NCBI GenBank assembly: GCA_964440155.1 | Contig: CAYTRH010000004.1 | Coordinates: 1-51,461 of the forward strand | Length of the DNA stretch: 51,461 bases | Source of the DNA: PFJX01 sp964440155 | GTDB taxonomy: Bacteria > Pseudomonadota > Gammaproteobacteria > Burkholderiales > Thiobacillaceae | Reading direction: 5' to 3' | Part shown: positions 7,260 to 16,964 of the stretch, piece after piece | Layout: each line of letters begins with the position of its first letter | How positions within the stretch are numbered: position 1 is the stretch's first letter | The notes under the pieces: generated by a model | What the model was told of the DNA's origin: nothing | What the model saw: the letters and a program-made list of their open reading frames with translations, nothing else | The model's database searches: none | Translations under genes and position numbers: made by a program

Positions 7260-9362
7260 GTGAGTGACATGACGCAAGCGGGCGGGGGCATCTTTGCGCG
7301 CCTGGCGGGGGCCATGCGGACCGGTGACGGGGCCGGCTGGCGACGCTGGGCAGCGCTCGATCCCAATGCCCTACCGATGCTGCGCGCGCTGCCACCGTCC
7401 CAGCGTGCGCGCGCATTGCTCGTCGTACTGGTGGTGATGCTGCTGCTGGCCGGTTTGAGCATGGTGTGGAACGGCATCCAGGTCGGCAATCGCGCCGCCT
7501 ACATCGAGATTTCCACCCGCTTGCAGATGCTGTCGCAACGCTACACCAAGACCGCCCAGCAGGCGGTGCTGGGCAACCGGCCCGCGTTCGCGCAGCTGGA
7601 CGAGAGCCGCCGCCAGTTCGCCGAGGGCCTCGACCAGCTGATTAACGGCGGCGGCGGCGTGCCGGCCTCGCCCGCGCATCTGCGTCCCGACCTGGATGCG
7701 CTGCAGGCACGCTGGGAGATTTCACGCAAGCACATCGAGACCCTGGTCGAACAACAGGACATGCTGGTCAGCCTGGCGCAGGCGCTGGCCGAAATCAACC
7801 AGCGCAACAGTGAACTGCTCGACCTGACCGAACAGCTTGCCGCGCTGCTGCCCGCCGATGCGCGGCGCCAATCGGCTTTCGCCAACCAGCAGGCGTTGTG
7901 GACCCAGCGCATGGCCAAGAACGCCAACGCGTTGATGGCGGCCGACCGCATCGATCCCGAGACGGCCTACCAGTTGGGGCAGGACACCGAGACGTTCCGC
8001 GAGGTGTTGACCTGGATGCGAGACGGCAATCCGGGCATCGGTCTGCTGCCGGTGCGTGATCCCGATGCGCGCGAAAAACTGCTGGAATTGGAAGAGGTGT
8101 TCACCCGCTTCGAGCAGCAGACCCGCGGCATCCTCGGCAACATGCCGTTGCTGGTCGAGGCGAAGCGGGCGGCGCGCGAGATCTTCGACGAGTCCGAACA
8201 GTTACTGACCATGACCCAGGCGCTGACCCAGCGTTATCAGGCGCTGGGCACGCGGGTACCGTTGCTGCTGGCGGTGGTGTTCGCGCTGGTGGCCTTGCTG
8301 GCCCTGCTGGCGCTGGGTTCGGCCAACGTCGCCGAGGCGCGCGCGCGCGCGGAGGAGGCGGCTCAGGAGAACCGCCGCAACCAGGACGCCATCCTGCGCC
8401 TGTTGAACGAGATGGGCGACCTGGCCGAGGGCGATCTGACCGTACAGGCGACGGTGACCGAGGACATCACCGGCGCCATCGCCGATTCGGTCAACTACGC
8501 CATCGAGGAGCTGCGCAACCTGGTGCAGGGCATCAACCGCGCAGCGGAACAGGTGACCACCGCCACCACCGACGCGCGTGCCGCGTCCGATGCGCTGCTC
8601 GCCGCGGCGGAGGAGCAGGCGCGCCAGATCGAGGAGACCACGGCCGCGGTCAGCCAGATGTCGAGCTCCATTGCGCAGGTGTCGCGCAGCGCGGTGGATT
8701 CCGCCCGCGTCGCCGAGCGTTCGCTGGCGACCGCGCGCAAGGGCGGTGACTCGGTGCGCGCTGCCATCGCCGGCATGAATGCCATCCGCGACCAGATCCA
8801 GGACACCTCCAAGCGCATCAAGCGTCTGGGCGAGTCGTCGCAGGAGATCGGCGGTATCGTCGACCTGATCGCCGACATCACCGAGCAGACCAATGTGCTG
8901 GCGCTCAACGCCGCCATCCAGGCCGCCGCCGCCGGCGAGGCCGGGCGCGGCTTCACCGTGGTGGCCGAGGAGGTGCAGCGCCTGGCCGAGCGCTCCGCGC
9001 AGGCGACCCGACGCATCGGCGCCATCGTCAAGACCATCCAGAGTGATACTCAGGATGCGGTCAACGCCATGGAAATTTCCACCCAGGGTGTGGTGGAAGG
9101 AACGGCGCGTTCGGATGCCGCCGGACACTCGTTGGCGGAAATCGAAAGCGTGTCGGAGGAACTGGCCCGCCTGATTCAGAGCATCTCCGATGCCACCGTG
9201 GCGCAGGCGGATACCGCCGAGCGCATCGCCGGCAACATGCGCACGATTCTGCGCGTCACCGAACAGGCGTCGGAAGGGGCGCGGCGCAGTGCCAGCAGTA
9301 TCGGCGAACTGGCGGTGCTGTCGGACGAGCTCAAGGTGTCGGTCTCCGGCTTCAAGTTGTGA
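7260..9362 (+). CDS. pilJ: PilJ, methyl-accepting chemoreceptor of the Chp system
   Basis: A 700-residue membrane chemoreceptor. One transmembrane helix lies near residues 55-75 (LLVVLVVMLLLAGLSMVW). A periplasmic PilJ-type helical sensor with repeated QRxxK and QxLWxQRMAKNAN segments follows to about residue 330. A second helix (VPLLLAVVFALVALLALLAL), a HAMP linker and a long coiled-coil signalling domain complete it. The tip is clear at NVLALNAAIQAAAAGEAGRG, the usual kinase-contact hairpin. The start is a GTG with AAGGGGAG six bases upstream. In related systems PilJ senses surface contact through retracting pili and activates ChpA. Confidence 0.92.
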   Translation: MSDMTQAGGGIFARLAGAMRTGDGAGWRRWAALDPNALPMLRALPPSQRARALLVVLVVMLLLAGLSMVWNGIQVGNRAAYIEISTRLQMLSQRYTKTAQQAVLGNRPAFAQLDESRRQFAEGLDQLINGGGGVPASPAHLRPDLDALQARWEISRKHIETLVEQQDMLVSLAQALAEINQRNSELLDLTEQLAALLPADARRQSAFANQQALWTQRMAKNANALMAADRIDPETAYQLGQDTETFREVLTWMRDGNPGIGLLPVRDPDAREKLLELEEVFTRFEQQTRGILGNMPLLVEAKRAAREIFDESEQLLTMTQALTQRYQALGTRVPLLLAVVFALVALLALLALGSANVAEARARAEEAAQENRRNQDAILRLLNEMGDLAEGDLTVQATVTEDITGAIADSVNYAIEELRNLVQGINRAAEQVTTATTDARAASDALLAAAEEQARQIEETTAAVSQMSSSIAQVSRSAVDSARVAERSLATARKGGDSVRAAIAGMNAIRDQIQDTSKRIKRLGESSQEIGGIVDLIADITEQTNVLALNAAIQAAAAGEAGRGFTVVAEEVQRLAERSAQATRRIGAIVKTIQSDTQDAVNAMEISTQGVVEGTARSDAAGHSLAEIESVSEELARLIQSISDATVAQADTAERIAGNMRTILRVTEQASEGARRSASSIGELAVLSDELKVSVSGFKL

Positions 9363-9445
9363 GCGCGCCGTGACGCGTGACATCGCTTTGTTGGCGGCGG
9401 ACGCCGGCGCTGGCGTGGCGTCTCTTAGCCTGCTTTGGAGTGGCC

Positions 9446-12400
9446 ATGAGTGACGATATGGAATTCGATCTGGGTCCCCTCACCTGGGTCAAGGCGGAGC
9501 TGGACAACGCGTTGGAAGCGGCGCGCGAAGCGCTCGCCGCCTGGAACGGCGAGGATATCAACCCGCTCAAGGCCGCGGCGGCACACCTGCATCAGGTGCA
9601 TGGCGCGTTGCAGATCGTCGATCTGCGCGGCGTGTCACAGGTGTGCGCGGAGACCGAGCGACTGCTGGACGACATGGCCGCGCGTGCCGAGACACGCAAC
9701 CCGGGGTCCGCCGAGGTGGTGTTGCGCGCCATCGCCGAGCTCAAGGCCTATCTGGACGGCCTGATGTCGGGCGGGACGCATGCGGAGATCCGCCTGGCGC
9801 CGATCCTGAACGAAGTCGTTACCCGGCGCGGTGGCGAGCCGCCGGCGCCGAGCGAGCTGTTCTACCCTGACACCGGTCAGCGCGTGCCGCGTGAAGCGCC
9901 GGAGCCGGTGCTGGACGATGAGGCGCGCCGTCAGGCCATCCATGCCGCCCGCCTGCGCTATCAGCGTGGCCTGTTGCTGTTCCTGCAGAACAAGGATGCG
10001 GCCACCGGTTTGGCGCGCATGGAAGAAGCGTTGCGCGACGTGGAGGCGGTGGCGCCCGGTGGGGCGCAGTATTCGTTCTGGTGGAGTGCGGCCGGTCTGG
10101 TCGAGGCGCTGCGCCGGGGTGGCGTGCCGGTCGATTTCTGGGTCAAGCGGCTGTGCGGACGGGTCGATCTGCAGATGCGTCGCCTGATGGAGGGTTCACG
10201 CCAGCTCGCCGACCGTCTGTTCCGCGACGTGCTGTATTTCGTCGCACGTGACGACACCCCGGACGGGCGGGCCGCGCGCGCGCGCGACCTGTTCCAGTTG
10301 CGTCGCTATCTGCCGGACGTGGCCGGAGCGGGCTGGAGCGCCGAGCAGCGCCAGCACTTGGGTTTGCTGAAGGAGCACGTCGGCCAGGCCAAGGACCATT
10401 GGATACGCTACTGTTCCGGACGTGTCGACAGCCTCGAGCCGTTCCAGCGCGCCGCACTGGCGCTGTTCGAGGCGGCTGCGCGCCTGCCCAACGAGGCCAT
10501 GCGCACGTTGACCCGCATCATCCAGGCGGTGGCCAAGCGCTTGCCCGGCGCCGGCGATGCCACGGGTAATGAGGCACTGCAACTGGAGATGGCCACGGCG
10601 CTGCTGCTGGCGCAGAACGCCGCCGAACACTATCAGGCGCTGGACGAGCAGTTCACGCGCCAGTCCGAGGCGCAAGCCATGCGCTTGCAGGCGGCGATCG
10701 ATCCCGCTTTCGACCGCTCGCGCATCCCGGCGGTGGAGATGCTGGACGACATCTCGCGTGCCGCTCAGGAAAAACTGGTGGTTGCCCAGGTCACGCACGA
10801 GATCCAGGCCAACCTCAACCAGGTCGAGGAGATACTCGACAAGTTCTTCCGCAATGCCGCCGAACGCGCGGGTCTGCCGTTGGTGCCGGCCCTGATGAAT
10901 CAGGTATTGGGCGCGCTGAACATCTTGCAGCTCGATGTCGCCGCCAATCTGGCGCGCGAAGCGGCGCAGCGCATCGAGCACTTCAACCAGGCGGACGCCT
11001 ACATCGCGCCGGAGAATCTCGATTGGGTCGCCGAAGCGCTGTCGACGTTGAGCCTGTACATGGACGGCCTGCGTTACGGCCGCGACGACAATCGCGTCAT
11101 GCTTGCGCTGCTGGCGCGGCCGGAGGTGCGTGCGGGCGAGGAAGAGACGGTCGAGAGCCAGGTGCGCGAGGAGACCGAACGCATCCTGGACAGTGCCGCA
11201 CAGCTAGCCCGTGAGGATGCCGGCGATGCCTCGGCTCGCCAGACTTTGCGCGGCGATCTGACGCAATTGGCGCGCGACGCCGATCTGATCGGTGACCGCG
11301 ATCTGCGCGGTCGGGCCGACGCGGCGCTGCGCGCGTTGAACGAGGACGCGCCCGCTGCCGAGGTACGCGAGGCATTGGCCGGCGCCGCCGAAGTGACGGT
11401 GCCCAAGCCCAGCGAACAGGCGGTGCGGCTGGCAGCGAGCACGGACGAAGCGGTGGATCGCGAGCTGCTCGACACCTATATCGAGGAAGCCAATCAGGTA
11501 CTGGGTGAAATCGCCATCAAGGTGGCGCGCCTGCAGGTCAGTCCTTACGACCAGGATGCCTTCACCACCGTGCGCCGCGGCTTCCACACGCTCAAGGGTA
11601 GCGGCCGCATGGTCGGCCTGGGCGAATTGGCCGAGCCGGCCTGGGAAATCGAACAGACGTTGAATCTCTGGTTGCGCGACGAACGCGCGCCCGACCCGGC
11701 CATGCTGGCCTTTCTCGAAGATGCCGGCAATGCCTTCCAGGTTTGGGTGGGCGAACTCGAGGAGCAGGGCCGTGCGCGCGTCGAGTCTGCCGCATTGGTG
11801 GCACGCGCGCGCGCATTGCGCGGCGAGGGTGCGGCGGAGCCGCCACCCCCAAAAGCTGAAGCCGGCGTCCCGGCGGCACCGGACGCCGGCGACCCGACTG
11901 CCGCCGCGACCGATGCCGTGGATATCGACGGACACGTCCTGCCGGCAGAACTATTCGCGATCTTCAGCGCCGAGGCGACGCAACGCCTGAGCGATCTGCG
12001 CGCCGCGTTGGCGGATATGGCACTCGGCCAGCGCGTATCTGCGTGGGAGGCGTTTCTGCGCGCCGCGCACACCCTCGCTGGCATCGCCCGCACCACCGGT
12101 TTCGTGCCGCTGTCCGACAGTGCCGGCGCGCTGGAACACTGGGCATCGACCTGGCCGGACAAGACGCGTGCATTGAACACGGACGAGGCCGCTGCCGTGG
12201 CAAGCGCCGTGGAGCGACTCGCCAGCCTGGTGCAGGACATCCTGGCCCATCGTTTCCCTGCGGCCCTCCCCGACTTCGCCAGTGCCCTGCCGCAGCCCGC
12301 CGCTGGCGTCGAATCCGGTGCCGAGCAAGCTGCGTCGCCGTCTGCCGGGGACGCCGACGATGCGATCGACGCCAGCAAGACCGGTCCCGCCGCGTCCGAT

Positions 12401-14782
12401 GTCGATGAGCACGTCGCTGCCGAGGCGACGCGCGAGTACACCGTGGCGCATGTCGATGAGGCGCCGCCGGCGCCGGTCGCCCTGCCGCCGGCGGTCGATG
12501 AACTCGACCCGGAACTGCTGCCGATTTTCCTGGAAGAGGCGGCAGAACTGCTGCCGCGCATCGGCGAATCGTTGCGCGCGTGGCGCGCCGCGCCCGCCGA
12601 TGTCGGCGTGCGTGATGCCATCAAGCGCGCGTTGCACACCCTGAAGGGCTCCTCGCGCATGGCCGGGGCGATGACGCTGGGCGAATCGGTGCACGCGCTG
12701 GAGACACGGGTCATCGAACTGCCCGAAGGTGCCGCCGACGACGATTTCCTGGACGCAATGGAAGCCGCCTACGACCGGATCGCAGACGTAATCGATCAAC
12801 TCCGGAGCCGCGGCGAGCCGGCCGCCTCCCCAGACGCGGCGGCCGTCGCCGGTCCGACACCACCCGCACCTGCGGACGAACCGGTTGCGACCGGCTTCGC
12901 GCCGGAACACCCTGTGTCCGTCGGAGTGCTGGCGACGGCGGCCGAGCGTCGGCCTGCCGCCGCGGTGGTGCAGCCACCGCCGCGTACACGCAGCACGCTG
13001 CGGGTGAAATCCGACATCCTGGACACCCTGCTCAACGAAGCCGGTGAAGTGTCGATCGCCCGCTCGCGCATCGAGAACGTGCTGTCCGCCTACAAGCAGA
13101 CCGCGCAGGAGCTATCCACCAACGTCGACCGGCTGCGTGCACAACTGCGCGAGCTGGAAATCCAGGCGGAGACGCAGATGCACTCGCGCCTGGCGCGCAT
13201 GGAGGAGAGCCAGTTCGACCCGCTCGAGTTCGACCGCTTCACGCGCCTGCAGGAATTGACGCGCATGATGGCGGAGAGCGTCAACGACGTCTCCACTGCC
13301 CAGGAAAACCTGCTGCAGGGCCTCAACGAGGCGGATGGCGCGCTGATCCATCAGGGCCGCATGGCGCGCACGCTGCAACAGGAACTGATGCGGTTGCGCA
13401 TGCTGCCGCTGGGCACACTGGCGGAGCGCCTGCACCGCGTCGCGCGCCTGGCCGCCAAGGAGACCGGACGCAAGGCGCAGCTCGAGCTCGAAGGTGCGCA
13501 GACCGAGCTGGACCGGGGTGTGCTCGATCGCATCGCCGCGCCGCTGGAACATCTGGTACGCAACGCGGTCGCGCACGGCATCGAACCACCCGAACGGCGG
13601 CTGGCTTCCGGCAAGGCGGAATATGGCGAGATTCGCCTGGAAGCGACGCGCGAGAGCAATGAGATCGTGCTGACGCTGAGTGACGACGGCGCCGGCATCG
13701 ACTACGCGGCGGTGCGCGCGCGCGCGCGTGCACTCGGCTGGATCGCCGACGGCGATGACCCGGCGGTGGAAGAACTGCATGGCTTCCTGTTCCGTTCCGG
13801 CTTCACCACTTCCGATACGGTCACGGAGATCGCCGGTCGCGGCATCGGCCTCGACGTGGTGCGCAACGAGATCGCCGGCATCGGCGGTCGGGTGCGTCTG
13901 GAGTCCACGCCGGGTCAGGGCACCCGCTTCGTCATCCGGCTGCCGCTGACCCTGGCCTTGACCCAGGTGGTTTTGGCCGACGCCGGCGGCCAGGTTTGGG
14001 CGCTGGCAGCCAACCTCGTGGTGCTGGTGCGCGAGGTCACGCCGGAACAGGCCCATGCGTTGCATGAGCTCGGTCATGTGACCTTCGACGACGAGGTATA
14101 TCCGCTGCGCACGCTGGCCGAGCTGGTCGGGCGCGAGCCGCGGCCGAGCGAGGGCCCGCTGCGTACCATTCTGCTGCTGCGTGCGGGCGAGCAGCGCCTG
14201 GCACTACGGGTCGACCATCTGGAGGGCAATCACGAGGCCGTGGTCAAGAACATCGGCCCGCAGCTTGCGCGTATCGTCGGCATCACCGGGGCCACCGTGC
14301 TCGGTGATGGTCGGGTCGCGCTGATCCTCAACCCGTTCCAGTTGGCCGAGCGGGCGCCACGTGTGCACGTGACCGAGGAGGTGGCCAGCGGCGAACAGGC
14401 GCCGTTGATCATGGTGGTGGATGATTCGCTCACGGTGCGCAAGATCACCAGCCGCTTCCTGCAACGCGAGGGCTACCGCGTCGTCACCGCGCGCGACGGT
14501 GTCGAGGCGCTGGAACTGCTGGAGCGGGAAGTGCCCGCGGTCATGTTGCTGGACATCGAGATGCCGCGCATGGACGGCTTCGAAGTGGCGCGCCACGTGC
14601 GCCTCGGCAGAGTGGCGCCAAAGCTGCCGATCATCATGATCACCTCGCGCACCGCCGAGAAGCATCGCGGCCATGCGCTGGAACTGGGCGTCAACACCTA
14701 CATGGGCAAGCCGTATCAGGAAGACGAACTGCTCGCCGAGATCGTGCGCCTGAGCGGGGTCCCGGCGCCGACGCCGGCGTGA
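9446..14782 (+). CDS. chpA: ChpA-type hybrid chemotaxis histidine kinase
   Basis: A very large (1778-residue) CheA-like hybrid kinase that should phosphorylate PilG and PilH. Histidine phosphotransfer modules are visible near residue 710 (FHTLKGSGRM), 871 (AHTLAGIARTTG) and 1062 (LHTLKGSSRMAG). A degenerate N-terminal module around HLHQVHGALQIVDL is also likely. Dimerisation and ATPase domains follow: EHLVRNAVAHGIEPPERR near 1368, then DDGAGID and GRGIGLDVVRNE. A CheW-like domain and a C-terminal receiver starting near 1653 (MVVDDSLTVRK, LLDIEMPRMDG, MGKPYQE) end the protein. I chose the ATG at 9446 with GGAG upstream; the frame is open for 23 more codons. Confidence 0.93.
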   Translation: MSDDMEFDLGPLTWVKAELDNALEAAREALAAWNGEDINPLKAAAAHLHQVHGALQIVDLRGVSQVCAETERLLDDMAARAETRNPGSAEVVLRAIAELKAYLDGLMSGGTHAEIRLAPILNEVVTRRGGEPPAPSELFYPDTGQRVPREAPEPVLDDEARRQAIHAARLRYQRGLLLFLQNKDAATGLARMEEALRDVEAVAPGGAQYSFWWSAAGLVEALRRGGVPVDFWVKRLCGRVDLQMRRLMEGSRQLADRLFRDVLYFVARDDTPDGRAARARDLFQLRRYLPDVAGAGWSAEQRQHLGLLKEHVGQAKDHWIRYCSGRVDSLEPFQRAALALFEAAARLPNEAMRTLTRIIQAVAKRLPGAGDATGNEALQLEMATALLLAQNAAEHYQALDEQFTRQSEAQAMRLQAAIDPAFDRSRIPAVEMLDDISRAAQEKLVVAQVTHEIQANLNQVEEILDKFFRNAAERAGLPLVPALMNQVLGALNILQLDVAANLAREAAQRIEHFNQADAYIAPENLDWVAEALSTLSLYMDGLRYGRDDNRVMLALLARPEVRAGEEETVESQVREETERILDSAAQLAREDAGDASARQTLRGDLTQLARDADLIGDRDLRGRADAALRALNEDAPAAEVREALAGAAEVTVPKPSEQAVRLAASTDEAVDRELLDTYIEEANQVLGEIAIKVARLQVSPYDQDAFTTVRRGFHTLKGSGRMVGLGELAEPAWEIEQTLNLWLRDERAPDPAMLAFLEDAGNAFQVWVGELEEQGRARVESAALVARARALRGEGAAEPPPPKAEAGVPAAPDAGDPTAAATDAVDIDGHVLPAELFAIFSAEATQRLSDLRAALADMALGQRVSAWEAFLRAAHTLAGIARTTGFVPLSDSAGALEHWASTWPDKTRALNTDEAAAVASAVERLASLVQDILAHRFPAALPDFASALPQPAAGVESGAEQAASPSAGDADDAIDASKTGPAASDVDEHVAAEATREYTVAHVDEAPPAPVALPPAVDELDPELLPIFLEEAAELLPRIGESLRAWRAAPADVGVRDAIKRALHTLKGSSRMAGAMTLGESVHALETRVIELPEGAADDDFLDAMEAAYDRIADVIDQLRSRGEPAASPDAAAVAGPTPPAPADEPVATGFAPEHPVSVGVLATAAERRPAAAVVQPPPRTRSTLRVKSDILDTLLNEAGEVSIARSRIENVLSAYKQTAQELSTNVDRLRAQLRELEIQAETQMHSRLARMEESQFDPLEFDRFTRLQELTRMMAESVNDVSTAQENLLQGLNEADGALIHQGRMARTLQQELMRLRMLPLGTLAERLHRVARLAAKETGRKAQLELEGAQTELDRGVLDRIAAPLEHLVRNAVAHGIEPPERRLASGKAEYGEIRLEATRESNEIVLTLSDDGAGIDYAAVRARARALGWIADGDDPAVEELHGFLFRSGFTTSDTVTEIAGRGIGLDVVRNEIAGIGGRVRLESTPGQGTRFVIRLPLTLALTQVVLADAGGQVWALAANLVVLVREVTPEQAHALHELGHVTFDDEVYPLRTLAELVGREPRPSEGPLRTILLLRAGEQRLALRVDHLEGNHEAVVKNIGPQLARIVGITGATVLGDGRVALILNPFQLAERAPRVHVTEEVASGEQAPLIMVVDDSLTVRKITSRFLQREGYRVVTARDGVEALELLEREVPAVMLLDIEMPRMDGFEVARHVRLGRVAPKLPIIMITSRTAEKHRGHALELGVNTYMGKPYQEDELLAEIVRLSGVPAPTPA

Positions 14783-14792
14783 GCGCCTGCCG

Positions 14793-15587
14793 TCACCAGA
14801 ACAGGTAGAACAGCACGGCGCCGAGCACCAGCCGGTAGATCACATAGGGCAGCATGCCGGTACGCGACAGCAGGCGGATGAAGTAGTGGATGCATAGATA
14901 AGCACTGACCGCCGCCAGCGCGAAGCCGATCGCCAGCGAGCCCCAGTCGACCGGGTCGCTGGCCTTCAGCAGGTCGCGCGTCACCAACACGGTCGAGGCC
15001 AGCAGCGTCGGGATGGATAGCAGGAAGGAGAAGCGCGCGGCGCCTTCGCGTGTCAATCCCAGCAGCAGCCCGGCGGTGATGGTGATGCCGGAACGCGAAA
15101 CGCCGGGGATCAGCGCGACGGCCTGCGCCAGACCGACCAGCACGGCATCGCGCCAGCTCACCGTGTACTCGTCGCGCGCGCGTCGGCCGTGGACATCCGC
15201 CCACCACAGCACTAGGCCGAACACGATGGTCGTGGTCGCGATCACCAGCGGTGCGCGCAGCGGACCTTCGACGTAACCCTTGAGCAGCAGGCCGGCCACC
15301 ACCACCGGCAGCGTACCCAGTACCACCGCCCAGGCCAGTTTGGCATCCGGCGTCCAGTGGCCGCGCAGCGAGCCGAACGTGGCCACGGTCATGCGCCCCA
15401 CCTCGTGGCGGAAATACAGCAGCACTGCGAGCAGCGTACCGCCGTGTACGGCGACGTCGAACGCCAGGCCCTGGTCCTCCCAGCCGGTGATCACCGGCAC
15501 CAGGATCAGGTGCGCGGAGCTGGAGATGGGCAGGAATTCGGTGATGCCCTGCACCAGGGCGAGAAAGGCGATCTGCAGTAATTCCAC
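14793..15587 (-). CDS. uppP: Undecaprenyl-diphosphatase
   Basis: A 264-residue polytopic inner-membrane enzyme that dephosphorylates undecaprenyl pyrophosphate so the lipid carrier can be reused for peptidoglycan and polysaccharide synthesis. The two family signature regions are present: LVQGITEFLPISSSAHL near the N terminus and LIPGVSRSGITITAGLLLGL around residues 160-180, which hold the Glu, Ser and Arg catalytic residues. Several further hydrophobic helices run to the C-terminal FYLFW. It is convergent with chpA, leaving 10 bases between the stops. Lipid recycling would also serve the nearby exopolysaccharide locus, though no direct link is shown. Confidence 0.95.
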   Translation of the reverse strand: MELLQIAFLALVQGITEFLPISSSAHLILVPVITGWEDQGLAFDVAVHGGTLLAVLLYFRHEVGRMTVATFGSLRGHWTPDAKLAWAVVLGTLPVVVAGLLLKGYVEGPLRAPLVIATTTIVFGLVLWWADVHGRRARDEYTVSWRDAVLVGLAQAVALIPGVSRSGITITAGLLLGLTREGAARFSFLLSIPTLLASTVLVTRDLLKASDPVDWGSLAIGFALAAVSAYLCIHYFIRLLSRTGMLPYVIYRLVLGAVLFYLFW

Positions 15588-15667
15588 GGGGAGCCAAGGG
15601 GTGTTTGCGGGCCGCGGCAGTATAAGCGATCACTCCATCGCCACCGGCCGCCCCGCGCAGGGGGATG

Positions 15668-16303
15668 TCAGCCGGCGCGGCGGTTGCGGCGCAGGTGCTG
15701 CAATACCAGGGTGGCCACCTGCACGCGATTGTGGAAGCCCAGCTTCTGCATGATGTTGGCCAGATGGTTGCGCACGGTGTTGTCGGACAGATTGAGCTTG
15801 GCGCCGATCACCTTGTTGCTGTGTCCCTGGGCGACGTATTCGGCGATCTCCAGTTCGCGCGCCGACAGCTTGGCCAGCGGATCCTCGCCGCCGCCGCGGG
15901 TCAGCTTCTGCACCACGGCGGGCGGAAAGGCGCCGGCATCCTGCAACACGATGCCGATGGCGTGCACGATCTGCTCGGTATCCGAAGACTTCAGCAGGTA
16001 GCCGTCGACCCCGGCATCGACCGCTGCGCGGATCTCCTGATCGTCGTCCTCAACGGTCAGCACGATCACCTTCATACCAGCGGCTTTCAACAGCGGCGCG
16101 ATCTCCAGGCCGTCACCATCCGGCATGCCGCGATCGAGAATGGCCACGTCGGCCTGGCCGCCCTGCGCGAGCCAGGCGCGGGCGCTGGCCAGGTCGACGC
16201 ATTCGCCGGCGATGGTGAACGAGGGCTCGCCCTCAAGCGCGCGCCGCAGACCGAGACGCAGCAACGGGTGATCGTCGACGAGCAGGATGCGGATGGCGGT
16301 CAT
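15668..16303 (-). CDS. NarL/LuxR-family response regulator
   Basis: A 211-residue two-domain transcription regulator. The receiver carries Asp10/Asp11 (LLVDDHPLLRLGL), phospho-acceptor Asp57 (AILDRGMPDGDG), a Thr in VIVLTVEDDD and Lys in YLLKSSDTEQ. The C-terminal helix-turn-helix is of LuxR type: LSARELEIAEYVAQGHSNK, then LNLSDNTVRNHLANIMQKLG. The ATG at 16303 gives the usual MxxIRILLVDDHP start. No sensor kinase lies beside it, so its signal and targets cannot be inferred. It is not of the sigma-54 activator class and so is not PrsR. Confidence 0.9.
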   Translation of the reverse strand: MTAIRILLVDDHPLLRLGLRRALEGEPSFTIAGECVDLASARAWLAQGGQADVAILDRGMPDGDGLEIAPLLKAAGMKVIVLTVEDDDQEIRAAVDAGVDGYLLKSSDTEQIVHAIGIVLQDAGAFPPAVVQKLTRGGGEDPLAKLSARELEIAEYVAQGHSNKVIGAKLNLSDNTVRNHLANIMQKLGFHNRVQVATLVLQHLRRNRRAG

Positions 16304-16412
16304 GGCGCGGCGCGGTTCGTTGCGGGTGAGCGATATTAACGTCAAACCGCCTTGACGTGACCGTGTCCGGTCCACTTGCCTGAACTGGCGCCGGCGCACC
16401 CGAGGTCGATGC

Positions 16413-16964
16413 TCAATCGAGCGCCAGATACTCCACCGCGACCACTTCCAGTTCGCGCGTGCCATTGGGGGTCGGGCAGCGTACGCAATCACCTTCGCGC
16501 GCACCGAGAAGGCAGCGCGCTAGCGGTGAAATCCAGGAGATGCGGCCGCGCGCGGCGTCGGCCTCGTCGATGCCGACGATGCTGTAGCGAGTGTCGTGGC
16601 CGTGCTCGTCCAGCACGGTGACCGTCGCGCCGAAGTACACCCGGTCGGTTGCCTCGCGCGCGGCCGGGTCGACCACCACCGCCTGTTCCAGGCGCTTGGT
16701 CAGGAAGCGGATGCGCCGGTCGATCTCGCGCAGACGCTTCTTGCCGTAGATGTAGTCGCCGTTTTCCGAACGATCGCCGTTGCCCGCTGCCCAGGCCACC
16801 ACGTTGACCACGGCCGGCCGCTCCTGCCGCACCAGGTGGGCCAGTTCGGCGCGCAGACGCGCGTGACCCGCTGGTGTCATGTAGTTCGGGCCGGCTGCGG
16901 AAGTGGGCGCGACGGCCGGTTCGTCCTCGTCGGCCTCGGCTTCGCGCGTGAACGCCTTGCTCAT
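16413..16964 (-). CDS. greB: Transcription elongation factor GreB
   Basis: A 183-residue Gre factor that stimulates transcript cleavage in backtracked RNA polymerase. The N-terminal coiled coil spans NYMTPAGHARLRAELAHL to the tip acidic residues in AAGNGDRSENGDYIYGKKRL. That segment and IDRRIRFLTKRL identify GreB rather than GreA. The C-terminal FKBP-like domain ends in ISWISPLARCLLGAREGD and a beta segment. An acidic, Ala-rich 28-residue leader precedes the core. The start overlaps the mlaA stop as ATGA, so the pair form an operon with no obvious functional link. Confidence 0.93.
   Translation of the reverse strand: MSKAFTREAEADEDEPAVAPTSAAGPNYMTPAGHARLRAELAHLVRQERPAVVNVVAWAAGNGDRSENGDYIYGKKRLREIDRRIRFLTKRLEQAVVVDPAAREATDRVYFGATVTVLDEHGHDTRYSIVGIDEADAARGRISWISPLARCLLGAREGDCVRCPTPNGTRELEVVAVEYLALD

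Noticed and set aside
7213..7263. 16-codon ORF between pilI and pilJ
   Set aside because: It overlaps the pilI stop and the pilJ start, and has no motif; most likely only part of the pilJ ribosome binding region.
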